The notes under the pieces are model-generated. The model saw only the letters and a program-made list of their open reading frames with translations, was not told where the DNA came from and did not search any database. From UBA8914 sp034002905 (lineage in GTDB: Bacteria; Pseudomonadota; Alphaproteobacteria; UBA9219): 47,272 bases of DNA. Positions 16,870-26,345 of the stretch are shown here, one piece after another (positions within the stretch are counted from its first letter, which is position 1; every line of letters starts with the position of its first letter). Position numbers and translations under genes: made by a program. The stretch covers positions 1 to 47,272 of the forward strand of contig JAVEZQ010000014.1 of assembly GCA_034002905.1 (NCBI GenBank). Direction: 5' to 3'.

Positions 16870-17745
16870 TCAGTTATCATTAAGTCCGTGGGGGTGTCGA
16901 GTGTGAAGCCGCTCCTTCCATGTGTTCTCAATCTGAATGATGTCCTCAGCATTCATATCAGGAGAGACCCGTTGCAATATTGAAAAATGAAAGTTCTGGG
17001 GATCACGCGAACGAAGCAAGCGATTCCCACCATGACCTGTTTCTGCATACCGTGCCCACCGCCTCCAGAGATTATCCTTGCCATATGCAGAGCCAACATA
17101 TCCTTTGCCGTCTGCAACATCAAAAATGTAATATATTGCTCTCCATTGAGAAAGCGCCGACACCCAGCGTGCTGGAAGGATTTTTAGGTCATCCCAAGAA
17201 AGTATAATTTTCTCCCATTCAGGTATCCCTTTATCCAAAACACTATCTTCGAAGATGGAAAGAACGGGCATGTTATTTCTGCTTGCCCGACGCCACCACG
17301 ATCTTTCTGGAGGGGGCCAATCTATGACCATTTTACCTTTCCAAGACTGATAGAAGTCGGTAAGAGCAAGATCGAAAAACAAGATAGATGGTCTATTATC
17401 GTCCTTTGTGAACCCCCTCATGCCAAAGGATTGAAGTTCAATATGTGCTGGAAATCGCCAGTATTCATTGTAAGTCATGGGATGGCTCTGACCGATTGAA
17501 TACAGCCCGACAAACAAGGCCTTCTTTGCTTCATTCCCGATAAAGGAAGCAACATAAGAGGCTTTCAGCATAGCCTTCTCTAGCTTTTCTGTCTGCGTTT
17601 GCTGATACGCATTATATAGCGCTGGCTTTTCTGCGGCTAACCATGGGAGCCGCTTACAGAGGCGTTGTTCTGTGGGGCGGTGTCGTAGTACTAACACGCT
17701 TTCTGGGTCGATGCCCTTCTTTTGAAGCAAATCGTTTAGTTCCAT
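16870..17745 (-). CDS. GIY-YIG nuclease-domain protein
   Basis: 291 residues. The C-terminal part (about 200-291) fits a GIY-YIG fold: IYYIFDVADGKGYVGSAYG for the two-part GIY-YIG motif, then NLWRRWARYAETGHGGNRLL with the conserved arginines, FHFSILQRV, and a glutamate in IQIENTWKERLHTR. The N-terminal 200 residues are a Trp- and Arg-rich domain I do not recognise. Similar architectures are stand-alone predicted nucleases of unknown target, often in variable regions. It is neighboured by sparse DNA and a tRNA-Leu gene. Confidence 0.75.
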   Translation of the reverse strand: MELNDLLQKKGIDPESVLVLRHRPTEQRLCKRLPWLAAEKPALYNAYQQTQTEKLEKAMLKASYVASFIGNEAKKALFVGLYSIGQSHPMTYNEYWRFPAHIELQSFGMRGFTKDDNRPSILFFDLALTDFYQSWKGKMVIDWPPPERSWWRRASRNNMPVLSIFEDSVLDKGIPEWEKIILSWDDLKILPARWVSALSQWRAIYYIFDVADGKGYVGSAYGKDNLWRRWARYAETGHGGNRLLRSRDPQNFHFSILQRVSPDMNAEDIIQIENTWKERLHTRHPHGLNDN

Positions 17746-18163
17746 TATTTCGTGCCCCCGAATTGATAGAAACGCTTGGCGACAAGCCTACATCCCCTTT
17801 GTCAACATGACAAGTGCGGACGCGCTGTTGGACGGCGCATCCTGCAACGGTCGATACGTCGCAAGGCTCCTTTCGACCGCGTGCCGCAAACGGCACATTT
17901 TCTCGGCAGTACTGTATTGGTAATGGGGCGTGTTACAAATAAGCCCCCCTGTTCCGGCCTCCGCGCCAAGAGTAGCCATGACAAGTTGCTCCCCTGTGGG
18001 GCTCATTTTCTATTATTCAGGAGGGAATTGGCGTCGCTTCGCTCCGCCGCGCCTTCGCCATATTTTTTCTTTTGGTGCGGACGCGTACACGTGCGCGCCT
18101 GCTTTATTGAATGGCCCGTCGTGAACCCCCATTTTCAGGCCTTTAAGTCCCGATAGGGCAAGA
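17746..18163. other. About 420 bp without a convincing gene
   Basis: Several short overlapping frames exist on both strands, but none has both a good start and protein-like composition. The region is GC-rich in patches, with GGCGTCGCTTCGCTCCGCCG near 18029. It lies between the GIY-YIG gene and the tRNA-Leu terminator. An unannotated RNA or the remnant of an inserted element is possible; nothing in it decides this. Confidence 0.5.
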
Positions 18164-18205
18164 CCAAACTAAAAAAGCACCCCGAAGGGTGCTTTTTTAG
18201 TTTGG
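18164..18205. terminator. Terminator of tRNA-Leu, overlapping its CCA end
   Basis: A perfect 19-bp inverted repeat, 18164-18182 with 18187-18205, around a four-base loop that reads TTCG on the minus strand. Its upstream arm on the minus strand begins with the CCA end of the tRNA. The T run inside the distal arm makes it a plausible terminator in both directions. Confidence 0.85.
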
Positions 18206-18289
18206 TGCCCCAGGAGGGACTTGAACCCCCACTCTCTTGCAAGAAACAGATTTTGAGTCTGCCGCGTCTACCAATTCCGCCACTGGGGC
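18203..18289 (-). tRNA. tRNA-Leu (anticodon CAA)
   Basis: 87 bases on the minus strand. The acceptor stem pairs GCCCCAG with CTGGGGC and the CCA is encoded. The D-arm is GGCGGAATTGGTAGACGC. The anticodon loop is CTCAAAA within stem GCAGA/TCTGT, giving CAA. A long variable arm, as expected for leucine, is followed by the T-loop GGTTCAAGTCC. It decodes UUG. Confidence 0.95.
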
Positions 18290-18345
18290 CTATCGCTGGA
18301 TCATAGAGGCAAAGCCCCCGCTTTTCCACTGAAAGGCGAGTGGCG

Positions 18346-18373
18346 ATAATAGCGAGCTTGGCGCGGTGGTCAA
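18346..18373 (-). promoter_or_regulatory. Probable promoter of tRNA-Leu
   Basis: Minus-strand TTGACC (18373-18368), a 16-bp spacer, then TATTAT (18351-18346). Transcription would begin about 50 bases before the mature tRNA 5' end. Confidence 0.55.
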
Positions 18374-18451
18374 TCAAGAAATTGGGTTAACGGCGCAGAA
18401 AAAGGTGTGAACTTAGACATGTTTTTATAACCCGCGCCCATTGCAGCCTCC

Positions 18452-19435
18452 TTAGTCCTGTGTTTTATCACAACGCAAGGCATCGGCTTCATCGGTCAAA
18501 GCCCTTGATGCTTCACGGATTTGTTCGGTCGTGATCAGCATATGGGATAACCCTTTGGTGACATCGTCTGTCGCAAGGGAGGCTGCTTGAGCGCTACGCG
18601 CAATCTCATGCGTTGCCGCCGTTTCTTCCTGTAGCGCCTTTTGAATGACCCCCGTAATGTTGTTAATCTTGTCAATGGTGGTTTCAAGGGCCCCCATCTG
18701 CGCCTTCATGTTATGGGAGGCTTCACGAACCGAATTAATCTGGGATTCGATGCGGGTTGTCGCCTCTGCTGTTTGTGCAGCAAGCTGTTTAACCTCGGTT
18801 GCAACCACGGCAAATCCTCTGCCATGTTCACCGGCTCGTGCAGCCTCGATCGTGGCATTAAGGGCCAGAAGGTTTGTTTTTCCGGCAACGGAACGAATAA
18901 GTTCAACGATGGAAAGGATCTCATCACTTTGGGCAGTAAGGTTGCTGGCAGCAACATCGGCTTGTCGCGTTTTCTCAGCAGCCGTCACAACGATCGCGCT
19001 CGATTCATTTGCTTGACGTCCAATCTCAAGAATAGCCGTATCCATTTCTTCGATCGCACTGGCGATGATGGTTGCGTTTTCTGTGGCCTTGGCAGCCGCT
19101 GTGGCCGCTGTTGTGGCGCGATCTTGATAATCTTCTGCGATTTTTGTCAGCGTGCGACTATGGCTGGCCAAGCGCGCTTTTTCATCCTTTGTGAGGGCCT
19201 GAAGCTTTTCCAAGACAAGGTTCGTCTGGGCATCAGTGAATATTTTATATTGTTTATCAATATGTTGTCCATAAAAAAGGCCAATCACGGCACCCAAGAG
19301 GCTCACAGTAACCACAAGGCCCAAAGCAAGCGGCCACAGCAAAGGCTCGACCACCACAAGGGCGATAAGGGGAATGACACCGCCGGAGACACAGGCAAAG
19401 GCAAGCGGTTTTGCAAGGCGAATGGGCTTTGTCAT
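18452..19435 (-). CDS. Methyl-accepting chemotaxis protein-like signalling protein
   Basis: 327 residues from the ATG at 19435. Two hydrophobic segments (about 10-55) are separated by only a few residues, so there is almost no periplasmic sensor. A coiled signalling domain follows, whose tip VAGKTNLLALNATIEAARAG then EHGRGFAVVATEVKQLA is the conserved receptor-kinase contact. No C-terminal CheR-binding pentapeptide is seen. It probably senses an internal or membrane cue, or is recruited by a partner. No chemotaxis operon is nearby. A longer frame starting at 19558 adds 41 residues without family resemblance. Confidence 0.88.
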   Translation of the reverse strand: MTKPIRLAKPLAFACVSGGVIPLIALVVVEPLLWPLALGLVVTVSLLGAVIGLFYGQHIDKQYKIFTDAQTNLVLEKLQALTKDEKARLASHSRTLTKIAEDYQDRATTAATAAAKATENATIIASAIEEMDTAILEIGRQANESSAIVVTAAEKTRQADVAASNLTAQSDEILSIVELIRSVAGKTNLLALNATIEAARAGEHGRGFAVVATEVKQLAAQTAEATTRIESQINSVREASHNMKAQMGALETTIDKINNITGVIQKALQEETAATHEIARSAQAASLATDDVTKGLSHMLITTEQIREASRALTDEADALRCDKTQD

Positions 19436-19693
19436 GAACACGGGCCGAAAGTTTGTCGTTTTTGATGGGCAAAGAAAGGCGTATTGGCAGGCGCCTCCAT
19501 CAGACAATAAAAGCCTTAATATTTTTCTAACAATTCGGCAAAAAGGCAATGTTGCCAATACATAAGGTGGTATTTACATCAAGAAAGCGAAACAAACTCA
19601 ATGCCCCCCCCTTGTGCTAAAAGGCTTGGGGTTTTAGGATGCTTTTCTCTGTTGAAGTTCAAAGCGTTTATGTGAAAGAAAGCATCTCTAACC

Positions 19694-22570
19694 ATGTCTG
19701 AGCCCGCCAAAAAAGATTACAGCCAAAGCGTTTTTCTCCCGAAAACCGATTTTCCGATGCGTGGGTCTCTGCCCTCCCTTGAACCAGAAATTCTAGCCCG
19801 ATGGAAAAAACTCGACCTTTATAACAAACAGCGCGAACAATCGCGCGGGCGCAAGAAATACATCCTTCACGATGGCCCTCCCTTTGCCAATGGCCACATC
19901 CATTTGGGGCATGCCCTTAACAAGATCCTGAAAGATGTCATCATTCGTTCACACCAGATGCTTGGCTTTGATGCCCCCTATGTTCCCGGCTGGGATTGTC
20001 ACGGCCTGCCGATTGAATGGAAGGTTGAAGAGCAATACCGCGCAAAAGGGCTGGATAAAGAAAGCGTTCCTGTGACGCAGCTTCTGTCGGAATGCCGCGC
20101 CTATGCCCAACATTGGAAAGACGTTCAGTCAAAAGAGTTCCAACGCCTTGGCATCAATGCCGATTGGGAGCACGCCTACGCGACGATGGAGTTTGCTTCT
20201 GAGGCCCAGATCGTTCGCGAAATCCACACCTTCCTTAAAAACGGCCTTTTGTATAAAGGGGCGCGACCCGTTATGTGGTCTGTTGTCGAAAAGACCGCGC
20301 TAGCCGAAGCTGAAATTGAATATCACGACCACAAATCAACAACGCTATGGGTCCGCTTTCCGATTACCAAGACGATGAACCGTGATTTAGAAGGCGCAAA
20401 TATCGTCATCTGGACCACAACCCCATGGACAATTCCGGCAAACCGCGCCATTGCCTATGGCGATTTTCCCTACGCCCTCATTCAGGTCGATGGTGTCGAT
20501 GAAGCCTCAAGCGTTAAAGAAGGTGACCGACTGATCATCGCGACGGATCTCATCCAATCCTTCTGTGTCGATGCCAAGATTACAGCCAAGACTGTTTTGG
20601 TCGATGGACTTCGGCAAGCCGATTTGGCTGGGACACTTTGCGCCCATCCTTTCCGCGGACGATTAGGTAGCGAGGGTTATTTCGACTACGATGTTCCCTT
20701 ATACTTTGCCGAGTTCGTCACAACCGATGCGGGAACCGGCTTTGTTCATATCGCGCCCGGACATGGTGAGGATGACTTTAATCTTGGCCGCCAGCATAAA
20801 ATCAAGTTTGATGAAACCGTCGGAAACGATGGTCGCTATCTGCCAAATGTCAAAGGGTTTGAGGGGCTTTATATTTACACCCCCGACGGTAAATCCGGCG
20901 AGGCGAATGTCGCCGTGATCCGTGCCTTGGCGCATGCGGGCGCCCTGATGGCCAAGAAAAACATCACCCATTCCTATCCCCATTCTTGGCGATCAAAGGC
21001 TCCTTTGATCTTCCGCACCACGCCGCAATGGTTCGTCGCGTTGGATGAAGTCAAAATTGGCAACACGGGTAAATCACTGCGAGAACTGGCCCTTGATGGC
21101 ATTGGCGAGACAAACTGGTTCCCGGCACAAGGGCAAAGCCGCATTCGTAGCATGGTCGAAACACGTATGGACTGGTGCATCAGCCGTCAACGAACATGGG
21201 GCGTCCCGATCGCTCTGTTTGTCCACAAAACAACAGGCGACCTCCTCAAAGACGATGCTGTCTTGCAACGAATTGCCTCTGCTTTTGAGGAAGAAGGGAT
21301 CAACGCTTGGCACTCACGTGACGCAGCGTACTTCCTCGGCGATCAGTATAAAGTCGAAGATTACGAACAGGTTTTTGATATCATTGATGTCTGGTTTGAA
21401 TCCGGCACGACACATGCCTTCTGTCTTGATCAAAATCTTCCAAATGCCCGATGGAAAAATCTGTCGTGGCCCGCAGACATTTATTTGGAAGGCTCTGACC
21501 AGCATCGCGGCTGGTTCCAGTCGTCCCTTCTTGAAGCGTGCGGCTCTCGAGGCAAAGCGCCATATCGCAATGTTCTCACCCACGGCTTTGTTTTGGATGA
21601 AAAAGGATTCAAGCAGTCCAAATCTCTGGGAAACACGGTTGATCCCAATGACGTTATGGATAAGTTAGGGGCTGATATTCTGCGTCTTTGGGTTTTGTCT
21701 TCTGATTATTCAGAGGACCTTGGGCTTGGCCCCAATATCCTCAAGCAAACTGGCGATCTTTATCGCCGCTTCCGCAATACGCTTCGCTACCTGTTAGGCG
21801 CCTTGGACGGTATGTCAGATAAAGAAGTCGTCGAGCCTCATGACATGCCAGAGCTCGAGCGCTGGGTTTTGCATCGTTTATTCGAAATGGACGCTTCCAT
21901 TCGTGCCGATATCGAAAAGTATCAGTATAGTCATATGTTGCAAACCCTGCACCATTTCTGCGCGCTTGATCTTTCTGCCTTTTACTTTGATATCCGCAAG
22001 GATTCGCTGTATTGCGATACCCCATCCAACAGCAAACGTCGCTCCGTGCGAACGGTTTTGCAGGCCTTGTACGATCATCTAATTGTCTGGCTTGCCCCCG
22101 TTTTATGTTTTACGGCCGAAGAAGCTTTCCTGACTCGCAACAAAGGCGAAGAAGATAGCGTCCATTTCAAAACCTATCCGGTTCTCCCTTCTTCTTGGGA
22201 GGATAAGGCCCTTGGCCAACGATGGTCAGAAATCCGGGATATTCGCCGTGTGGTAACCGGTGCAATGGAAATTGCACGGGCCGACAAAGTCATTGGCTCA
22301 AGCCTGCAAGCCGCTCCCGTCATTTATATGGCGCAAGAAAAGGCCGAAACAATCAAAGGCCTTGATTTTGCCGAAATTTGCATCTCTTCTGCTCTTACGA
22401 TCTCTTTGGACCCTGCTCCAACAGATGCCTTTACTCTGCCAGACGTGCCGGGCGTTGCGGTCAAGGTTCAGCTTGCGACCGGTACCAAGTGTGAGCGATG
22501 CTGGCAGGTACGCGAAGACGTCAATGAGGAAGGATTATGCCAACGATGCAATCAGGTGGTCTTCGGTTGA
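19694..22570 (+). CDS. ileS: Isoleucyl-tRNA synthetase
   Basis: 958 residues, usual for a bacterial class I IleRS. Charges tRNA-Ile with isoleucine. The HIGH motif is HIHLGH at 68-73 within DGPPFANGHIHLGHALNKIL. The KMSKS-type motif is KQSKS near 640 in GFKQSKSLGNTVDPNDVMDK. The editing domain lies between, with WTTTPWTIPANRAIAYGDF. The C-terminal zinc finger has CERCW and CQRC near the end. Its stop overlaps the lspA start as TGATG, a pairing common in Proteobacteria. Confidence 0.98.
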   Translation: MSEPAKKDYSQSVFLPKTDFPMRGSLPSLEPEILARWKKLDLYNKQREQSRGRKKYILHDGPPFANGHIHLGHALNKILKDVIIRSHQMLGFDAPYVPGWDCHGLPIEWKVEEQYRAKGLDKESVPVTQLLSECRAYAQHWKDVQSKEFQRLGINADWEHAYATMEFASEAQIVREIHTFLKNGLLYKGARPVMWSVVEKTALAEAEIEYHDHKSTTLWVRFPITKTMNRDLEGANIVIWTTTPWTIPANRAIAYGDFPYALIQVDGVDEASSVKEGDRLIIATDLIQSFCVDAKITAKTVLVDGLRQADLAGTLCAHPFRGRLGSEGYFDYDVPLYFAEFVTTDAGTGFVHIAPGHGEDDFNLGRQHKIKFDETVGNDGRYLPNVKGFEGLYIYTPDGKSGEANVAVIRALAHAGALMAKKNITHSYPHSWRSKAPLIFRTTPQWFVALDEVKIGNTGKSLRELALDGIGETNWFPAQGQSRIRSMVETRMDWCISRQRTWGVPIALFVHKTTGDLLKDDAVLQRIASAFEEEGINAWHSRDAAYFLGDQYKVEDYEQVFDIIDVWFESGTTHAFCLDQNLPNARWKNLSWPADIYLEGSDQHRGWFQSSLLEACGSRGKAPYRNVLTHGFVLDEKGFKQSKSLGNTVDPNDVMDKLGADILRLWVLSSDYSEDLGLGPNILKQTGDLYRRFRNTLRYLLGALDGMSDKEVVEPHDMPELERWVLHRLFEMDASIRADIEKYQYSHMLQTLHHFCALDLSAFYFDIRKDSLYCDTPSNSKRRSVRTVLQALYDHLIVWLAPVLCFTAEEAFLTRNKGEEDSVHFKTYPVLPSSWEDKALGQRWSEIRDIRRVVTGAMEIARADKVIGSSLQAAPVIYMAQEKAETIKGLDFAEICISSALTISLDPAPTDAFTLPDVPGVAVKVQLATGTKCERCWQVREDVNEEGLCQRCNQVVFG

Positions 22571-23079
22571 TGCCAGCTTTATCCTTTGCCCCGCTATCAG
22601 TTCGCCACTTTAACATTGGCGTTTATTTGGCAACCTTTGTTGCCCTGCTTGATCAGGGCAGCAAGGCGGTTGTTTTGGACATGTTTAGTCGCGGCTCCTC
22701 TCCGGTTTACATCAACCCGATATTAAATTTTCGGCTTAGCTGGAATAAAGGCGTGACCTTCGGTCTTTTTAACGACCTTGGCGTTTGGATGCCTCACCTC
22801 CTGACCTTTGGCGCGCTGGCTATTGCTTTGTTGCTTTTACGCTGGCTCTATCGGGTCAACACGATGCCCGCCTGCCTTGGTCTGGGCTGTGTCATGGGTG
22901 GTGCTGCAGGTAACATCATTGACCGGCTTCAACATGGTGCCGTCGTTGATTTTATTGATTTGCACCTAGGCAACTATCATTGGTACACCTTCAATGTCGC
23001 TGATAGCGCCATTGTCATTGGTGTTTGTCTGCTCCTTCTTGAAAATATGTTGGAAAGCCTTCATAAAGAAAGTCGTTAA
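22570..23079 (+). CDS. lspA: Lipoprotein signal peptidase (signal peptidase II)
   Basis: 169 residues and four membrane segments. Cleaves the signal peptide of diacylglyceryl-modified prolipoproteins in the inner membrane. The catalytic aspartates are in GGAAGNIIDRLQHGAVVDF and in WYTFNVADSAIVIG. LSWNKGVTFGLF is the conserved Asn-Lys-Gly region. The start is the ATG at 22570, which overlaps the ileS stop. An earlier in-frame ATG at 22537 lies inside ileS and is unlikely. Confidence 0.95.
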   Translation: MPALSFAPLSVRHFNIGVYLATFVALLDQGSKAVVLDMFSRGSSPVYINPILNFRLSWNKGVTFGLFNDLGVWMPHLLTFGALAIALLLLRWLYRVNTMPACLGLGCVMGGAAGNIIDRLQHGAVVDFIDLHLGNYHWYTFNVADSAIVIGVCLLLLENMLESLHKESR

Positions 23080-23098
23080 CGCGAAAGGATTCCTCGTT

Positions 23099-23638
23099 AT
23101 GATTCTCGGTTCTCGCTTTTGGGTGATTGGGCTCTCTCTTCTGGCCCTTAGTGGATGTTCCGGCGCAACGGAAACATTGGGCCTTGGCCGAAATGCCCCC
23201 GACGAATTTGCCGTTGTAGATCACCCGCCGCTTTCTCTACCGCCGGATTATGCGCTTCGCCCACCCCAGCCCGGAGCGGCGCGCCCTCAGGCCGTTTCTA
23301 TGCCAGATCGTGCAAACAAGGTTTTGTTCGGCGAAGATGCGCGAACGGTGGCTACGGCCGAACAAACCGATGCAGAGAAAGGATTGCTTACCGCAGCGGG
23401 GGCGGACAAAGCGCTGGGCAACATTCGCCAAGTTATCGATCAGGAATCAGACAAGGCGGTCGGTTCGCGACATCTTGTGAGAGATATGTTGGGCCTTTCT
23501 GATGGAAATGGGACCGGCACAACAGTCAACGCTCCGGAAGAAGCCAAACGCCTTCGTGAAGCAAAAGAATCCGGAGAAAAAGCAACCTCTTCGCCAACGC
23601 CCATTATTGAAAAGAGCAAAGACGGATGGCTGTATTAA
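23099..23638 (+). CDS. DUF3035 family lipoprotein
   Basis: 179 residues. A signal peptide with lipobox LSGC (cysteine at about 20) marks an outer-membrane lipoprotein. NAPDEFAVVDHPPLSLPPDY with the proline-rich LRPPQPG following is the DUF3035 hallmark. Members occur next to lspA and M16 genes across Alphaproteobacteria. Some annotations link the family to the Bam outer-membrane assembly complex, which I cannot verify here. The last 13 bases overlap the next gene, pointing to co-translation. Confidence 0.8.
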   Translation: MILGSRFWVIGLSLLALSGCSGATETLGLGRNAPDEFAVVDHPPLSLPPDYALRPPQPGAARPQAVSMPDRANKVLFGEDARTVATAEQTDAEKGLLTAAGADKALGNIRQVIDQESDKAVGSRHLVRDMLGLSDGNGTGTTVNAPEEAKRLREAKESGEKATSSPTPIIEKSKDGWLY

Positions 23639-24996
23639 CGCGCACAACGGCGTGGAAAAACTTCCTTCTTTCAGGCTTTTTCGCTGGGGCTCTAGTGCTG
23701 TCATCTCCAGCAGACGCTTCCGTTTTCTCTCCAACAATTTATGATCTTGCCAACGGTGTCAGGCTGATTGTCGTCGAAAATCCCTTATCGGATGCGGTCG
23801 GTCACATGGTCTGGTATCGCACAGGCGCCGCGGATGAACCCGACGGAAAAACCGGGCTAGCCCATTATCTCGAGCATATGATGTTCAAAGGCACGGCGAA
23901 GCACCCCGCTGGAAGCTTTGATGCGATTATTGCCCGACTGGGCGGTGATCAAAACGCCTATACATCTTATGACACAACCGCATATTACGAAATCGTGCCA
24001 GCCAAAAACTTGGCCCTTGTTATGTCGCTAGAAGCCGACAGAATGCGCGGTCTTTTAATAGAGGAAAACGAGGCACAAAGTGAGAAGAACGTCGTGTTGT
24101 CGGAGCGAGAAGAGCGCACCGGCAATTCTTCTGTTGGGGCTTTTCGTGAAGAACTACGACGCGTTTTATTTCCTTTGCATCCTTATGGACGTCCCATCAT
24201 TGGTTTACGCAAGGATGTTGAGCGCCTAACGCCAGACGACTTACGCGCTTTTTATCGCAAGGCTTACGCCCCACAGAACGCCGTTGTTGTCGTGAGCGGA
24301 AATGTTAAACATGATCAAGTCGCGGCTTTGGCAGCCGCAACGTACGGACGATTGGGGGGAGGCCTTCGCCCCAAGCAACCCCCTAAAATTTCTCAAATAA
24401 GCCATCCGCTCAAACCACTTTTTATCAAGGAAGACGCACGGGTTAAACAACCCTTTGTCACGCGACAATATGTCGTCTCTTCAGCTTTAAAGAATCGACA
24501 AGACTCTTTGGCACTTGATGTTCTTTCCGAAGTTTTAACTGGCGGCGAAGTCGGCATTCTTTACCGGCACTTTGTGATCAAAACACGAACAGCGAGCGGC
24601 ACAAGCGCCGGATATAACGGCACCACAAGGGGGCCTTCTGTGTTTTCTATAACGGCCTCTCCGACTCCGGGACAAACCGTTGAGCACTTAAATCAGGATA
24701 TAGCCGCCTATCTGCAATATCTCGCCCACAAAGGGTTAAAAGCCCGCGATGTTGAAGAGGCCAAACAACGCCTTTTGGACTCGGCTGTTTTCGCTCGGGA
24801 TAAATTACTGGCCCCCGCTCAGATTTTGGGGGAGGCCGAAGCGGTTGGGCTTGGCGCCGAAATGGTCGAGAAATGGCCGGATAATATTCGCCGCGTTTCG
24901 ACGGCACAGGTTAATGCCGCACTTCAACGTTTGGTCTCGAACAAAAATATGGTGGCGGGTATCCTCAAGCCTCCGGCGATGGAGGAAAAGAAATGA
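23626..24996 (+). CDS. M16 family zinc peptidase, catalytic member
   Basis: 456 residues. A signal peptide (about 1-32) directs it to the periplasm. The inverted zinc motif HxxEH is H80-Y-L-E83-H84 in LAHYLEHMMFKGT, with the distal glutamate in the ENEAQSEKNVVLSEREER region. Two M16 lobes are seen; the C-terminal half carries RHFVIKTRTASGTSAGYNG. It probably degrades small periplasmic peptides as a pair with the next protein. The ATG overlaps the upstream lipoprotein gene, and the end overlaps the next start as ATGA. Confidence 0.92.
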   Translation: MAVLTRTTAWKNFLLSGFFAGALVLSSPADASVFSPTIYDLANGVRLIVVENPLSDAVGHMVWYRTGAADEPDGKTGLAHYLEHMMFKGTAKHPAGSFDAIIARLGGDQNAYTSYDTTAYYEIVPAKNLALVMSLEADRMRGLLIEENEAQSEKNVVLSEREERTGNSSVGAFREELRRVLFPLHPYGRPIIGLRKDVERLTPDDLRAFYRKAYAPQNAVVVVSGNVKHDQVAALAAATYGRLGGGLRPKQPPKISQISHPLKPLFIKEDARVKQPFVTRQYVVSSALKNRQDSLALDVLSEVLTGGEVGILYRHFVIKTRTASGTSAGYNGTTRGPSVFSITASPTPGQTVEHLNQDIAAYLQYLAHKGLKARDVEEAKQRLLDSAVFARDKLLAPAQILGEAEAVGLGAEMVEKWPDNIRRVSTAQVNAALQRLVSNKNMVAGILKPPAMEEKK

Positions 24997-26342
24997 AAAA
25001 AGGTAAACTTTCTTCTTTGCTTCTTCTTTCGTTTTTAACGCTAGCGTCATCACAGGCGATGGCCATGCCCCCCGTGCAAGAAGTTATTTCACCCAACGGC
25101 ATTACGGCATGGCTTGTTGAAGACCATCACTTGCCATTGATCGCCATTAGTGTCGCTTTTCGCGGTGGGGTAGAACAGGATTCAAAAGAAAAGCAAGGGC
25201 TATCTTCTCTTACCGCCTCTCTTATGACACAAGGTGCAGGAACATATAATGCTGATGCTTTTCAAAAGCGTTTAGCCGATGCCTCGATCGACATGGGCTT
25301 TACGGCAGGTCGCGATTATATGATCGGCCACATGAAAACGCTGTCGCGCAACAAGCGCGAAGCCTTTCGCCTTTTTGGCCTAGCGCTGACACAACCTCGC
25401 TTTGATTTAGAGGATTTCACGCGCGTACGTGATCAACAACGTGTTGCCGTGAAATCAAGGCTGGCCTCTCCAGAATGGCAGGGGAGATATTTGCTGTACA
25501 AGGAACTCTATGGCGAGCATCCGTATGGCTATCGCTCATTAGGTTCGGATCAAACCCTTTCTTCCCTCTCACGCAACGACCTCTTAGAAAGACATCACAA
25601 CGGCTTCGCTCAAAACAACCTTAAGGTTGCCGTGGTAGGCGATGTGACGGCCTCGGAACTCGCTCAAGACTTGGATATTCTATTTGGGGCATTACCTAAA
25701 CAGGCGGCTCTTAAAACCATTGAACCTTTCTCGTGGCCGACCGAACCCATCTCTCTCGCCATTACACGCGAAGGAACACAAACCGATATCCTTTTTCTTG
25801 GGCCCATGCTGCAGCGAAGCCATCCGGATTGGTATGCCGCAACGATTGCGAACTACACGCTTGGCGGCGGAAGTTTCTCTTCTCGTCTTATGAAAACGAT
25901 CCGCGCACAAGAAGGTCTAACCTACGGGATCAGCACGTCACTTATTCCCATGGAAATCTCTTCTTTATTAAGCGGTTCCTTCTCGACAGACAACGACAAG
26001 GCCGAACAAGCTGTCGCTCTGACAAAAAAAGTTTGGCAAGAATTTTATGACTTTGGCGTTACGCAACCCGAGGTCAAGGAAGCCCAAGATTACCTGTCCG
26101 GCACCATGGCTCTCGCCCTCACCTCACGAGAGGCTATTGCCGATGTTCTTCTTTCTATGCAAACGGATAATCTGGGGCGAGATTATTTGGAAAAAAGGGA
26201 AGGGCTCCTTCGTGCTGTCACGCGCGAAGACGTGAATCAGGTCATTAAGACATGGTTTAACCCTGCCCATCTTTTTGCCTCTTTTGTTGGGCAACCTCAG
26301 GGGCTGACAAGCGATAAAGCCGCTGAAATGGTCAAGGAGTAA
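24993..26342 (+). CDS. M16 family peptidase homologue without the zinc motif
   Basis: 449 residues with a signal peptide ending near QAMA (about 24). The M16 fold is clear (AFRGGVEQDSKEKQGLSSLT at the start, GGGSFSSRLMKTIRAQEGLT in the second half). At the place of HxxEH it reads LSSLTASLM, so it has no zinc ligands and is probably the non-catalytic partner. Paired active/inactive M16 genes are known in many Gram-negative bacteria. Start overlaps the preceding gene by four bases; pgi follows after three bases. Confidence 0.9.
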   Translation: MKKGKLSSLLLLSFLTLASSQAMAMPPVQEVISPNGITAWLVEDHHLPLIAISVAFRGGVEQDSKEKQGLSSLTASLMTQGAGTYNADAFQKRLADASIDMGFTAGRDYMIGHMKTLSRNKREAFRLFGLALTQPRFDLEDFTRVRDQQRVAVKSRLASPEWQGRYLLYKELYGEHPYGYRSLGSDQTLSSLSRNDLLERHHNGFAQNNLKVAVVGDVTASELAQDLDILFGALPKQAALKTIEPFSWPTEPISLAITREGTQTDILFLGPMLQRSHPDWYAATIANYTLGGGSFSSRLMKTIRAQEGLTYGISTSLIPMEISSLLSGSFSTDNDKAEQAVALTKKVWQEFYDFGVTQPEVKEAQDYLSGTMALALTSREAIADVLLSMQTDNLGRDYLEKREGLLRAVTREDVNQVIKTWFNPAHLFASFVGQPQGLTSDKAAEMVKE

Positions 26343-26345
26343 CGC

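Noticed and set aside
17776..18156. 126-residue plus-strand frame
   Set aside because: The composition is unlike a protein, with Cys/Arg/Phe clusters, competing frames on the other strand and no ribosome site.
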